The notes beneath the pieces are model-generated. The model was not told where the DNA came from. It made no database searches and was given only the letters and a program-made list of their open reading frames with translations. A stretch of 64,000 nt of DNA. It comes from Nilaparvata lugens (taxonomy: Eukaryota > Arthropoda > Insecta > Hemiptera > Delphacidae). The stretch lies in contig NW_024090264.1 in NCBI RefSeq assembly GCF_014356525.2, positions 1-64,000 on the forward strand, given 5' to 3'. Positions 23,501-34,811 of the stretch are shown here, piece after piece. A program made the position numbers and the translations under genes. Every line of letters begins with the position of its first letter. The first letter of the stretch is position 1.

Positions 23501-23771
23501 TGACTATAATTTCTGTAATTTCTATAAGTTTGGTATTAAATACAAAATGTACGCATTGAAGATGTGTGTGAATGTAGCACATTTACATTTTTAATTCTTT
23601 TACGAGTGAAAATTATATTCAATAGTGGCAACTTTGTAGATGTGTATAGCATAGCGAGGAGCTCAGGTTTAACTGAACTAGATAAAAATAACTATTTTCT
23701 GTTGATAGAAAAATACATACAACTGGCAAACAGATTCCAAAGAGAGAAAACTCTAGGATTGCAAAAATGAG

Positions 23772-23840
23772 AGAGATCAAGTGCTTTATAAGAGCTTCTG
23801 CAAGCATTCGGTACTGCTTTTGGATGGGTGACCGCTTCAA
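23772..23840 (+). ncRNA. Possible 5S rRNA-derived fragment (SINE or pseudogene)
   Basis: GGTACTGCTTTTGGATGGGT followed by GACCGCTTC resembles the 5S rRNA segment GGTTAGTACTTGGATGGGTGACCGC. Upstream, GAGATCAAGTGC weakly recalls its GATCACC.AA part. The rest of 5S is not recognisable, so it could be a relic of a 5S-derived SINE, or chance. Confidence 0.3.
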
Positions 23841-24016
23841 AAATGTTTTCATTCAAGTATTCCTTGCGAATATTGTGATTATATTATCCACCAAATATCG
23901 TGAATATTATTAATCCACCAACAACTCGGTGATTTGTAAACTATCAAAAATGTAGGCTCATTCATCTCTCAACATCATCCTTAAGATTGACTAGCCCAAG
24001 GACCAAGACACAAAAG

Positions 24017-24155
24017 GCGTATCTCAGAAGAGTCGGCACGGCACGACAGAAGAGGAAGCTCTCCGATTGGCTGATTCTTGATACCTCAAATCAATTAGCC
24101 AATCGGAGAGCTTCCTGTCCTGTCGAGCCATGCCGACTCGTCTGAAAAACGCCTC
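24017..24155. mobile_element. Palindromic MITE (GGAGAGCTTCCTG... family)
   Basis: GAGTCGGCACGGCACGACAG and AGGAAGCTCTCCGATTGGCT are mirrored by AGCCAATCGGAGAGCTTCCT and GTCGAGCCATGCCGACTCGT. Fragments of the family occur near 34680-34730 and 63660-64000. Confidence 0.8.
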
Positions 24156-24209
24156 ATGTGTCTCGGCCCTAAAGGTGGCATGTGGATCTCGGCAGTAACT
24201 TCTATAATA

Positions 24210-24805
24210 CAGCGTGATTCAAAAAGAATACCACAACTTTGAAAATCTGTATTTAATCAAGGAAACATAATAGAAACTTGGGTTATAAATCAAAATGAAG
24301 AGTATTAAAATAAATTTTCCTCACTAGAAAACAAGTTCACAAATGTTCAATGTGACCCCCTCCAGACACTCGAGTGATATCAATACGATACTCTAACTCG
24401 TTGCACACCCACAGTAGCATATCGGGCGTAACAGTTTGTATAGCTGCTGTTATTTCTTGTTTGAGCTCCTCAATGTTAGCTGGTAGAGGAGGTCGATACA
24501 CTTCATCTTTAACGTACCCCCATAGAAAAAAATCGCAGGGGTGAGGTGAGGGCTTATTGGAGGCCAGTGATGAAGTGCTCTGTCTCGAGCTGCTTGGCGG
24601 CGATCCATTGCTTCGGATAGTTTTCATTCAAATAGGCACGGACAGATGAGTGAGTGTCAATGGAGTAGTGCTCCATCCTGCTGGAATATGCAACTAAAAA
24701 AACTTTAGAGCTTCCTCGAATCGATGACGGATAGTGCTCCACTCTCCGTTTATTCTTTGCAGAGATCAATTTTCAAAGTTGTGGTATTCTTTTTGAATCA
24801 CGGTG
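24210..24805 (-). mobile_element. Internally deleted mariner-like DNA transposon, TIRs and TA target site
   Basis: The TIRs CAGCGTGATTCAAAAAGAAT and (reverse) CACCGTGATTCAAAAAGAAT continue matching through ACCACAACTTTGAAAAT. TA flanks both ends. The minus strand encodes the C-terminal third of a transposase: PHPCDFFLWGYVKDEVYRPP (equivalent to the PCDFFLWG block after the second catalytic Asp), then ELKQEITAAIQTVTPDML and LEYRIDITRVSGGGHIEHL. The N-terminal DNA-binding part and first catalytic residue are missing, and the frame shifts near 24600. It is non-autonomous. Confidence 0.92.
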
Positions 24806-25079
24806 TATAGCTTTCTATATTTATATTCTATAGCTATTTTATATATTCAATCTTTTCAATACTACAGCTTTTTAGTATAAATACTAATGAGCAATTTTTT
24901 CTATCCTAACATACTACTTGATAAATGAAACCGCGAATTTCTCATTAGAAGCTCTTACTGTTTTTGTTGAATTAATAAGTACACCTATTGACTGCACTAA
25001 AAGTTAGATTTCACGCAATCACTGCTCTGCTCTTTCACTGGACACTACTTGAACAAGCACTACACTAGTTCCAACGGTT

Positions 25080-25490
25080 TCCTCCTTTTGGATTCCTAGC
25101 AGCTGGATCGCCCCTCTTGCCTCTCCGCACCCTCTAGACATCAGGTCAACAGGCAGGTCCCCACGAAAATCGCTGTTCCTGGCATACTAAGGAGAATCCA
25201 CATTGTTCCTCAGCACCTTGTTTTGGAATCGTTGTATGACATTGATGTTGCTGTCTTTGGTACACCCCCAAATTTGTAAACCATACATCCATACTGGCTT
25301 CAATATCTGAGTACTTTGTTTCGGATTGGAAAGTTGGAGTATCTTCCGCTCAGCCAATAAAGCTTCTTTTCAAGATCTCTCTTCTTCTCGGCATGAGCCT
25401 TCAGCGAAGCTTCACGTACAAGGTCATACCCAGATACTTTGCATCGTTAGCAACTTGGTTGTACCATATGCCATTTTTTGAAAACTTGGA
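25080..25490 (-). mobile_element. Second C-terminal fragment of the Jockey-like LINE
   Basis: Minus-strand reading gives KYLGMTLYVKLR (thumb), then LQIWGCTKDSNINVIQRFQN and KVLRNNVDSP, closely related to the fragment at 18985-19400. The reading frame is interrupted by stops and shifts. Confidence 0.75.
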
Positions 25491-25594
25491 GCTATTTTTA
25501 AAATTCAACTATTTTTTGACAATTTAACACTGTTAGGAACTCACTAAAACACAATATTTTCTTAGAGAAGATTGCATACGGTATTTTGTTTTAT

Positions 25595-25825
25595 TACAGT
25601 GCTGTATTTGGCTTCATTGCCAGCGTATCATGTTCCCTGGCAGTCTTCTTACTTTTAGACAAGTAAGACAAAAAGTAAGCGATAGACTATGCCCAAGATT
25701 CTAGAATAGGCAAGAGATCTGCATGGATACAGTCAATTACTTCCGAAACAAACAGTCAACAAGTTCAGAATCAACTGAATTCGTACTAATAAAATTGTAG
25801 CAAGCATGAGCGGCTCATGCCTGTT
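25595..25825 (+). repeat. Dispersed repeat, inverted partner of 18715-18925
   Basis: TGTATTTGGCTTCATTGCCA through AAATTGTAGCAAGCATGAGC matches the reverse complement of 18715-18925 at perhaps 80-85%. It has a small insertion (AACAAACAGTCAACAAGTTC) relative to the other copy. Confidence 0.75.
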
Positions 25826-26033
25826 TGGACAGAGTATAAATATAATTATATTTATACTATTGCAGTCTCGGAGTATCAGAATGATATAAATTATTGTGTC
25901 ACATAAAGCTCAATTGTACGGTATTATTCTATAGAATAGGTGCCACCTTGTTCCTGTAGCTGCGCAGCTATTAAAGAAAAAGTTGTGTTTCAGACAATAA
26001 TTTCAGTCAAATGATAGGAATTCGATTACTAAC

Positions 26034-26132
26034 CTCATGAATATGTGCAACTCCATCCTCTACATCACATTTGCCAGTTTCACAGGTTCCACTAATATTT
26101 GAAGATCCAACAATTCCACTAGTTTTCATAAC
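26034..26132 (-). CDS. Third visible exon of the THAP-domain gene
   Basis: On the minus strand a pyrimidine-rich acceptor (TTTTTTTTCAG) precedes an exon of exactly 33 codons, followed by donor GTTAGT. The peptide is VMKTSGIVGSSNISGTCETG then KCDVEDGVAHIHE. It has no domain of its own but is low in complexity and polar, as expected for the linker after a THAP domain. Its entry phase (0) matches the exit of the preceding exon only if the one-base shift in that exon is discounted. Downstream exons, if any, were not found between here and 19 kb because the region is filled with repeats. Confidence 0.6.
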
Positions 26133-26536
26133 CTGAAAAAAAAGAAAATATAATCAATGCTCATGTATGCAAATGGAAAAGTTTGAATGCCTATTTCAAT
26201 TTAATGGATTCAGGTTCCCAGATTTTCAATAATGTTTGTGAAAAACCCCTTCCTCACAATATACTTACAATTCAAAAAACTTGCCACAAAAATAATAAAG
26301 TTATTCAAAAGGAGACATGATGACACTCTTCATCAATAAAAAACCTTCAAACTTGAGTTGCTAGGTAGGACTAAATGATTTCATTCAAAGTACCAACTGA
26401 TTTTAAGTTGAACTTTTTGGGGCGAAACTTTACTTTACCACCCCAGTTAGTTGGTGAAAAATTTCTGGTTGCAATCGATTTGGGATATTAGTTTGATGAT
26501 GGAATTATAAAAATTTGCGACACTCATCTGTAGTTA

Positions 26537-28800
26537 TAGTCCAGTCAATATAGACATAAAAAAGGGGGTGTGCTTGCAATTTATATTGTAGTTCTGATTT
26601 TTTAAATATATTATTTGGGTACATAAGAGAAGTCCAGGACCAATTTCTAGATGCAAAATATCCTTATGCTAGATACAGAGTGGCCCAAAAACCTCGTATT
26701 TTCGGCTCATTTTCCAGTTTTCAGCTATTTCTGCCAAATCTCGTAATCGGACAGAAAAATTTGTTCTCGCCTTTTTTCTAGATTATGAAGTTCTGAATAA
26801 AATGAGATCATTCGGAACTCTCTATCTCTGATGAGTACTGAGTTATGATTTTTCAAAAATAAGTGAAATTTGAAGAAAAAATCAATTTTGATGAATTTTA
26901 GTTCCTGATCAACAATATCTTCCGATTGTTACCCATTTAGATGTATAATTCAAAATCCCTCTGGGCGTATTTTTGTGCTCTACAATCTGAGATCAGGTTG
27001 AGCGTTCTATCTCATATAGATTTCCAGGTACACCTGACAACAATGCTCCTTGTATTGGGAAAAACACCTAATTTTCAGCTTCACTCATCATCACCAACTA
27101 CATAGTCTTCACATTGATATTTCGCACAATGACATAAGTTTATAAGATTATGTTCTATGAGAATCGCCCGATAGATTCACTTCATTTCAGTATTTCCTAG
27201 TGGAGAGGCGCGCTTAAGTCACCTCAAGGATCAAAATTTCAAACACTTATAACTTCTGACACAATGCTCAGATTTCATCGTGCTACACTTCATTCTTCTC
27301 GGCTCGTCAAGGCGGTCCAAAATCATGCATCATAAGTCAAATACGGTTGAAAAGTGGAAAATTATTGTTGAGTGTACTTAAGCCCACATTCCAATACACA
27401 AAAAATGGCCAATTTTTATATTCAAAGCTATGTATCTCGGTAACCCCTTATAAAAATCATTACTTGATCTTGAAATGTACAATATAATCTCCTCTTTTAC
27501 CTGCTGTAAACGATTTATGGAAAAATATTTTCGTAGAGTGAGATTTGATTGTTGAAAAAATTCCGGAAATTGTAGATATTTTCATCATATCAACAGTTTT
27601 GGCAGTACTATGATAGGGAAAAGTGATCCAAGATGGATTTTAGACAACTGAGCTTGTAGAGGATGAATTTATCTACAATTTGGAATCAATCAAGAGTTTC
27701 TATGATGCATCAGACTCGTTTTAGAGACTCTTGATCAACAGTAAAATCACGGGAAAATGTAAAAACTGACATCGCCATTTTTGAAATCCTTTGTAACTTT
27801 TAAATGGTATTAGAATTGGAAGTATTATTTATTGGAGTGGGTAGAGGGGGACAATTTTCACATCCTCACTAGATTTGGAAATTTTATCAGAAGTATTTCA
27901 AAAGACATGCAGCTTTGAATATAGAAATTGGCCATTTTTTGTGTATTGGAATATGGGCTCAAGTATACTCAACAATAAATCTTCCACTTTTCGACCGAAT
28001 TTGACTTATGATGCATGATTTTGGACCGCCTTGACGAGTCGAGAAGAATGAAGTGTAGCACGATGAAATCTGAGCATTGTGTCAGAAGGTATAAGTGTTT
28101 GAAATTTTGATCCTTGAGGTGTCCTTAAGCGCGCCTCTCCAGTAGGAAATACTGAAATGAAATGCATCTAACGGGTGATTCTCATAGAACATAAACTTAT
28201 AAACCTATGTCATTTTGCGAGATATCAATGTGAAGACTATGTAGTTGGTGATGATGAGTGAAGCTGAAAATTAGGTGTTTTTCCCAATACAAGGAGCATT
28301 GTTGTGAGGTGTACATGGAAATCTATATGAGATAGAGCGCTCAACCTGATCTCAGATTGTAGAGCACAAAAATACGCCCAGAGGGATTTTGAATTATACA
28401 TCTAAATGGTAACAATCGGAAGATATTGTTGATCAGGAACTAAAATTCATCAAAATTGATTTTTTCTTTTAATTTCACTTATTTTTGAAAAATCATAACT
28501 CAGTACTCATCAGAGATAGAGAGTTCCGAATGATCTCATTTTATTCAGAACTTCATAATCTAGAAAAAAGGCGAGAACAAATTTTTCTGTCCGATTACGA
28601 GATTTGGCAAAAATCTGCCAAGCTGAAAACTGGAAAATGAGCCGAAAATACGAGGTTTTTGGGCCTCCCAGCAACTAGCACAAGGAAATTTTTCATCTAA
28701 AAATTGGTCATGGACATCTGTTATGTACCCAAATAATATATTTAAAAAATCATAACTACAATATAAATTGCATTCACCAATGTATATAGTGACTGGACTA
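26537..28800. mobile_element. 2.26-kb near-palindromic element with TTA target-site duplication
   Basis: Arms of about 890 bp (26537-27430 and 27911-28800) are reverse complements with moderate divergence. Ends are TAGTCCAGTCA on both sides, flanked by TTA at 26534-26536 and 28801-28803. The TTA duplication would fit PIF/Harbinger-type integration, but TA with a shorter TIR is also possible. Landmarks include GCATCATAAGTCAAATACGG / GAATTTGACTTATGATGCAT. The 480-bp centre is only weakly symmetrical. No transposase frame is present. It lies in the THAP gene intron. Confidence 0.85.
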
Positions 28801-29295
28801 TTAATAATTAAACCAAGTACAAAGTACATTTATAAAAAAATTGGAGCTTCAACAACTTACAATAAATCAGGAAAAAGGGTATTCTCAATTCTATGTACAC
28901 AACTCAAAATAACACCTAGTAGTCTCTGATAGTTGAAAAGAGCATGGAAAGACGAGTCTCTATGCTGTGTGACACTCTTAACAAACCTAAGCTATTCCTA
29001 ACACCTAACAATAGTCAGTTGGCTGCTATTATTCTAATCTCATTTTTTGACATGGATAAATGAAGAATTACAAATGAATACTGAATTTACATGGATTATA
29101 CAATTAACTACGTTTACTTTGAGATTTTATTTAAAATCGAATAATTTTTGATATGTGTAATGGCCATCAACCTCAAAGAGATTAATAATTATTTCAAAAT
29201 TTACTTGAAATAATGTTAAGTTTGCTATTGCATTGCAATACAATGTTAGATTTCCATTCATAATTCTAATGGGTGAAATATCTATCAATAATTAC

Positions 29296-29435
29296 CTTGT
29301 AGTGAGATTGTCGTGTGGGCGTAGACAACATTTTTGGTGGGTTGGGCATATTAAATATGGTTGGAACAGAATTGGGTTTTAACTTTTTCCACCCATCTGC
29401 TCGCTGTGACTCTCATTGACTATCTTAAAATGTAC
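29296..29435 (-). pseudogene. Second exon of the THAP-domain gene, frameshifted
   Basis: Minus-strand exon between acceptor TTATTCAG and donor GTAATT. It starts VHFKIVNESHSEQMGGK, which matches the C-x-x-H part and following loop of a THAP (C2CH) zinc finger. After a run of five A it continues in another frame as KLKPNSVPTIFNMPNPPKML, which contains the diagnostic AVPTIF-type box (here SVPTIF). One extra A would join the two and make the exon 141 bp, in phase with both neighbours. In the usual C-E-V-H motif the Cys is replaced by Thr from exon 1 (T-E-V-H), so the zinc ligand is missing. It is pseudogenised, or contains a homopolymer error. Confidence 0.75.
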
Positions 29436-29494
29436 CTGAATAAATGAGATTGAATTAAGTTAATTCACGTGAACCCTGAAAATTAAACTTTTTT

Positions 29495-29800
29495 GACAAA
29501 AATACAGTAGGCCTATATAGTTTTAAATTAATGATGTACTAAAAAATAATTGACTATCTGTAGATGCGGTGGCATTAATACACAAGTACCATGGGTACTA
29601 ACGCAAACGCAGTTACAGTTTATCTTTTATCTCAACGTTATTAACATTTAACCATTTACGTATTGATCAAGTTACCATTTAACGTTATTTCCTACTTACT
29701 AACAATCGACAAAATACAGTAGCCTATAGTTTTAAAAATTGATATAGAATAATAATTGATAATCTGTAGCTGCGGTGGCAATAATATACACTAGGCTAGT
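29495..29800. repeat. Imperfect tandem duplication, ~212-bp spacing
   Basis: AATACAGTAGGCCTATATAG...CTGTAGATGCGGTGGCA at about 29502-29580 recurs as AATACAGTAGCCTATAG...CTGTAGCTGCGGTGGCA at about 29713-29780. It lies in the THAP gene intron and is non-coding. Confidence 0.6.
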
Positions 29801-30645
29801 ACGGTACCTGAATGGGCAATTCAATCAATAGAAAAAGTAAGTTGGTTTAAAAATAGAGAATTACAGCCCAAACTCAAATAATCAGCATAATGATAAATGA
29901 TCCTAGATTGGCGTATACTGTTGCTCTACAAGCCAATCCAGGATCATCTAGTACGGATAACTTCAACAGTTAGTTAGTTAATAAATAATGTTTCAGCATC
30001 AAGTGATTTGGAGATTTCACCCACCACAGTTTAAATTGACTAATTTACACTTTCTTTTAGTTATTGTACTTTCACCATTTTTGATAATTTACCAAGATAG
30101 TAATGATGATAAATGATTTTATTTCCTTTAAGCCATCATGTGCCTATGTGCCTAAATGTGATTAAACTCATTAGGGTATATATTAATATCAACTACAAAG
30201 TAATTTTACTATACTAAGAAAGACTTTTATTGGGTAAAAAATTAACTTACTGTACTGAAGCAAATTTTTTGGGCTATGAAGGGCTCATTGCAAAAATTGA
30301 CTGTTGAGAGACTTTTCATCACAGTCATAATAATGTCTGCAAGTTGTTATTGCTAACATATAATAATCCATAACTTTATTGAAACCATAGTAGTGGAATC
30401 TATTTTTTGATTTCATATATGGTGAGATCATTTCTCTTATAATAAATTAAAATAAGCTACCATAACAAGGCTTGGCTTGCTTCCCAAATTATAATCTACA
30501 AGTTACTCAGCATTTTTCAAGTTGAAAAGCTAGGTTATAATGGATCGATCTCTAATTCAGAATAGAGATTTTTAACATGTTCAACTTTCAATTTATAGTG
30601 TTAGAGAATAATATAAGTTGAAGTTATAAAATTTGTAAAACTAAC

Positions 30646-30793
30646 CTCAGTCTGGAGGTTGGTTTTTACTTGGTAGTTGGTACGTCTAAAATGTTGTAGC
30701 CAAATTTTACTTCTTCTTGAACTACTAGACGGAAAACGAAACGTTCGAAAGCCTTTGGCATTATTATTACAACAATTAGGAGTAACCCCCCAT
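30646..30793 (-). pseudogene. First exon of a THAP-domain protein gene, frameshifted at its start
   Basis: The minus strand encodes VTPNCCNNNAKGFRTFRFPS, then SRRSKIWLQHFRRTNYQ, with a donor GTTAG. It matches the N-terminal half of a THAP DNA-binding domain (C..NC.N....GF..F.FP.....R..W....RR..). The ATG at 30793 is followed by six G; removing one brings ATG into frame (M-G-V-T-P-N-C-C). Where the first Cys of C2CH is expected (G-C-T-P-N-C) there is Val. Together with the Thr at the third ligand this leaves only one Cys and the His. THAP proteins bind DNA in the nucleus; many derive from P-element transposases. This copy looks inactive. Confidence 0.75.
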
Positions 30794-30829
30794 AATTGCT
30801 ATTTAATTAAAATTACAGTAGCAAAACTA

Positions 30830-31650
30830 TCAAATTCAATGTAAACGCGTATGAAAGATGGGATGGAATGGAGCAAAAATGGTGGCGACTGCCTTAGTGC
30901 CTTTTCGTAAGCAGTTTTACCACTAGCCAGTAGCCAACACAAAATAGCAACTCGACGGTTGCGCTAAGCATAGTGTCTGGTCACAACACTTCTTGTAAAG
31001 TAGATTCTACGTTGTAAAAGTTGACATACAATCAATGTTCTTGAAATAAGGCTCACATTTGCAGAGTATTGTACAGAGAAGATACAGATAATTATTATAA
31101 TAATGTTATAACCCTTTTTACAATGTTCACTTTAATGTTTAGGGCTACTTGTATTTCAGGGCTACATAAAAATGATTATAAAGTTGAAACATGTTGTGAA
31201 AAACAAATATTTAGAAAAGGGTACTTTAATTTTCAATTTCTATAAATTTATCTTTCATTTCCAATAAAGTATTTTATGAGGGCTATTCCTATTCAATTTG
31301 TTAATTGAAGAATAATTACATAATACCCCTTTTTTGGAGAACCTTTTTATAAGAAAAACAATAAAAACTATTTATAGAATGTTCAATCCATTCAGGTTTT
31401 TCTTGAAATAAACTTCTATCTCCAATGAACAAAATAATATCTTTAAATAGTATTCTTTATTTCAGATTTATTCAATATTCCTTCTAATAGCATTATTAAT
31501 TGGTGCACTATAATCTCCAATCTTTGGAAAGGTGGTTGAAGCAGTCGTCCAGCCTCAACTTGAGAAATTCTTCAAGATAAATAACCCTTTCTCAAGTACG
31601 GCATTTTCTTTTCGCGAGGGAAATCAACTACAGTAATCCAGGCAATGAAT
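30830..31650. other. Region upstream of the THAP gene, no gene seen
   Basis: It includes a slightly GC-richer segment (30850-31000, AAAATGGTGGCGACTGCC) that could hold the promoter of the minus-strand THAP gene; no motif proves this. The remainder is AT-rich. Confidence 0.35.
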
Positions 31651-31654
31651 GCTC

Positions 31655-32495
31655 AAAAAAGGGTATGGAGAGAAATGTTTGGAAGACAATTTTTGACACT
31701 GCAGTTCTGTTTATGGTAGTGAGGAGGTAAACATATTAAAAGTCCCCACCCCTACCCAATGTGCTAAGATATGAGCGTGGAAGCAAAACACTGAAAAATG
31801 CAACTTTTGAACCACCCTCATCCCTTAGCACATGAGTTAGGAATGATGACTTTTCATAATATGTTCTCCTCAAAGACTAGTCTCAACAAAGGTTCTAAAT
31901 AAAAAATTTTGTTCAAAAAATTCCCCTCCAAATTCCTTTATCAATATTATTGGTCTATTGTTGCAAAAATGGAGATTTCACACTCAACACTAAAGCTGCT
32001 GCAAAAGATCTAGGGAAATTCGTAAAAGTGTAAAATCATACTTCAAATTGAAAAGAATTTAATGCTCTATAAGCTTATAATCAGCATGGATTTTCCCCAT
32101 CGATTTTTAAAAAATTATAAGAGCAAAAATAAAAAAAAAATGATAGTAAACATGTTTTTTTTTAAATGTCACACCTGATTCAAGAGCGGATATCTCGAAA
32201 ACTAGAGGAGATATGAAAAAAGTTGTAGAATATGAATATTGTAGGAAATTATGTTATATGACAATATAATATTTGTTATATGACAGTTAAGCCCTTAGGA
32301 TATATAATTTTTGAGTTTTATGCGAGGAACCAAGAAATGGTACCTTTAAACCACCCCCACCCCCTTAGCACATTGGGTAGGGGTAGGGACTTTTGATAAG
32401 TTTACCTCCTTACTACCCTAAACAGAACTGCGGGGTCAAAAATTGTCTTCCCAACTTTTCCCTCTATAACCTTTCCTTGACTGGTCCATAAAAGG
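31655..32495. mobile_element. Palindromic element with ~130-bp inverted arms
   Basis: TTGGAAGACAATTTTTGACA and AGTCCCCACCCCTACCCAAT (31678-31765) are mirrored by ATTGGGTAGGGGTAGGGACT and TCAAAAATTGTCTTCCCAAC (32385-32455). An inner copy of the GTGCTAAG/CTTAGCACAT motif lies at 31835. No ORF is present. Confidence 0.75.
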
Positions 32496-32904
32496 GATCA
32501 CTAAAGTGAAGCCTACTGGGACACGTCAAGAAAATGTGAAAAAACAGCTGTCCTATTTTGATTGTATGATGCCTTGAATGCCACAAATTAATTATTTATT
32601 TTCTAGTTCAAGTCACTTGGTTAAACTATTATTTTTGCTTATAATTTACAATTTCTTATTTTATTAGTATTTCGATTTTTTATAGTATTTAGTATCGATG
32701 AAGTATAGTTTATTCTTTTTCTTATCGATTGTCAGAAGACTCCTCCATGCACACGGACTACTTATATCGTCCAAGCATAGAGTTATTCATTTACTTTTTA
32801 CTTGTTTCTCATATTAATGTTACAATCTAATGTATCGCCTTTACTTTGTTTTTAATTACTTTGTAATGTATAAAGTTTTGAATAAATTGAATTTAATTTT
32901 ATAC

Positions 32905-33175
32905 TGTATCAACACAAAATGATACAGTACCACCACACACGATACAGTATCAACACAATGTGATACAGTATCATCTCAACATAATTCGTTATTGATTCAA
33001 AATGATAGGGAAAGAAAAAAATAAGGTGACCTTGTACTATTCCTCTCCCAAATTTAGATAAGGTTTTTATAGTCCGGAATAGGTCAAGTCTTGATACAGT
33101 ATCATCTCAACTTGATACACAACGCCATAATTTGATACAAAACCATGGGACTTATGCTATCTTTTCTCTATAGTA
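32905..33175. repeat. GATACAGTATC palindrome-rich repeat with ATAGAGAAAAGATAGC end
   Basis: Several TGATACAGTATCA-type palindromes are followed by ACCATGGGACTTATGCTATC then TTTTCTCTA. This is the same end structure as the blocks near 8 kb and 60 kb. Confidence 0.7.
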
Positions 33176-33281
33176 TTAGTGTGAGTGTGTCACACCAGAT
33201 TTATCTATTATCATCAATTGTTTTTAATTTCTCTATTCTTAATAATGTGTTTATAATGATTATTTTTTGTGAATTTTTCAG

Positions 33282-33316
33282 TTGCCAAGGGCTCTGATTG
33301 AGCCAATCCTCTATTC
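33282..33316 (+). pseudogene. Partial duplicate of the ABCG-like exon start
   Basis: A good acceptor (GTGAATTTTTCAG) precedes TTGCCAAGGGCTCTGATTGA then GCCAATCCTCTATTC, which repeats the first 35 bases of the exon at 33466 with 3-4 changes. It then breaks into an inverted repeat (33320-33340 with 33416-33435). The main copy has CAA where this one has CAG, so the duplicate keeps the better splice site. Confidence 0.55.
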
Positions 33317-33465
33317 ATCAACCAGATTAATAACAATAGAAAACATAAAAACAATTTATGATAATAGATAAATCTGGTATGGCACACTCACACTACTCTA
33401 ATGAATTCCTCTATCCTATTGTTATTAATCTGGTTATATTGATTAATTTTCGTTTATTTTTTCAA

Positions 33466-33608
33466 TTGCCAAGGTCTCTGATCGAGCCAATCCTTTATTC
33501 GGCGCTCACCTTCTACATAGCTGGTCTGTTTGGAGGAGTAGTGGCTAGTGGCTTGCATCCAATTCTGTACACCAGTCATATCATGTGCTATCACCGCCAC
33601 AGCTTATG
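33466..33608 (+). pseudogene. Exon of an ABCG-type transporter membrane domain, apparently frameshifted
   Basis: The first frame gives LPRSLIEPILYSALTFYIAG, like the transmembrane region LP..L..P..Y..I.Y...GL of ABCG half-transporters. The next frame gives IQFCTPVISCAITATAYG up to donor GTCAGT, like the following helix (T..ATA.GY.IS) of the same family. The two cannot be joined without a one-base shift between about 33530 and 33547, where the second frame also has a TAG. There is no canonical acceptor directly before the exon. ABCG proteins move lipids, pigments or xenobiotics across membranes. No ATP-binding domain is present in the window. The call rests on two short motifs. Confidence 0.45.
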
Positions 33609-33689
33609 GTCAGTTCAAATTCAATTTTCAAATAATTCCATCAAATCTATCTATAAATATTATAAAGGGGAAAATCGGCTTATACTAGT

Positions 33690-33870
33690 ACGGGATAGGA
33701 AATTCACGAATGACGACGCATCATCACGTCTGAACTACTGGACTGATTAACTTGAAATTTTGCATTATAGATTCTTAATTTTTCAAGGATGGTTATAGTC
33801 CTATTTCAAATTCTTCAAGTGTTCAAGTTTTCAGTTTATAAATGTTTCAGTTATACCCTTGCGGAGCACT
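33690..33870 (+). repeat. Dispersed repeat containing GAGGATGGTTATAG
   Basis: ATAGGAAATTCACGAATGAC, AACTTGAAATTTTGCAT and AAGGATGGTTATAG also occur in order at 56125-56290 and, more diverged, at 51535-51690. No protein is evident. Confidence 0.65.
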
Positions 33871-34811
33871 GGTTACCTGCTATTTTGGAAAGAAACAATA
33901 ATTATTGATAGGTCACAGTTTGACAGAATCCAAGGTCAGGGCAGTGGACTGTGAATGATAGTTGGTATTAATACCTACAAATAAATCTTTGAATTCTGTG
34001 CATAAAAATACTGATAGCTTGAAGTGTGGTAAGTACGACAATAAAAGACTAAATGAATCAACAAGATGAGATTTAATAACAATAAAATAATAATAAGCAG
34101 ATGGCCACATACGAAAACAATTGTAAGTAGATTGAGTCAAATATCTTGGGATAATTACAACATGATAAAACGTTAGAGAAATACAAAATTTAAATGAAAT
34201 TAGGTCAATGACATTAATGACCATTGAAGCCTGACAATAATCGAAAAAGTAATATTAATGATACCTGAATTGCGAATATAAATTGAGTGCTATAATGAAA
34301 GGTTATTGCTGCAAAGTTCAATCTTAATGATTTACAAAGGAATAATAATAAATGACAATGATTTACAAAGCAATGGAGCGCATCATAGTGCATCGCACTT
34401 GGGCCTATTGCGATGATAATCAACCAATCGCTTGCTGCGCTGCTGCCCCGCCTGAGAAAACGCTTCATTTGGCTTGGCCCTAGTAGTGATGTAGACTGAG
34501 TAACTTTGCAACATGCAGCAAGTTATTCATGATAGCTGGAGGAAAGTTGATATATTCAGCCTTCCTTAGAATAAGAAAATGTTTATTGTCATTGAACAAA
34601 TCAATAGGCAATAGAATATTCATGCCTCCCTGCTTCTCAAGTTGTACAAGGGCGAGACCATATCAGGCGTTTTTAGAGTCGGCAGGCGAGGACGCTCTCC
34701 GATTAGCTGATTGGATTCACGCCTGGTATCGCGCCAAGACTCTCACTGCCTATTTTGCTATTTCATAGAGTTTTGAAGCTTGACAAGAAGTCATCTATAG
34801 GCGTTTTAACA

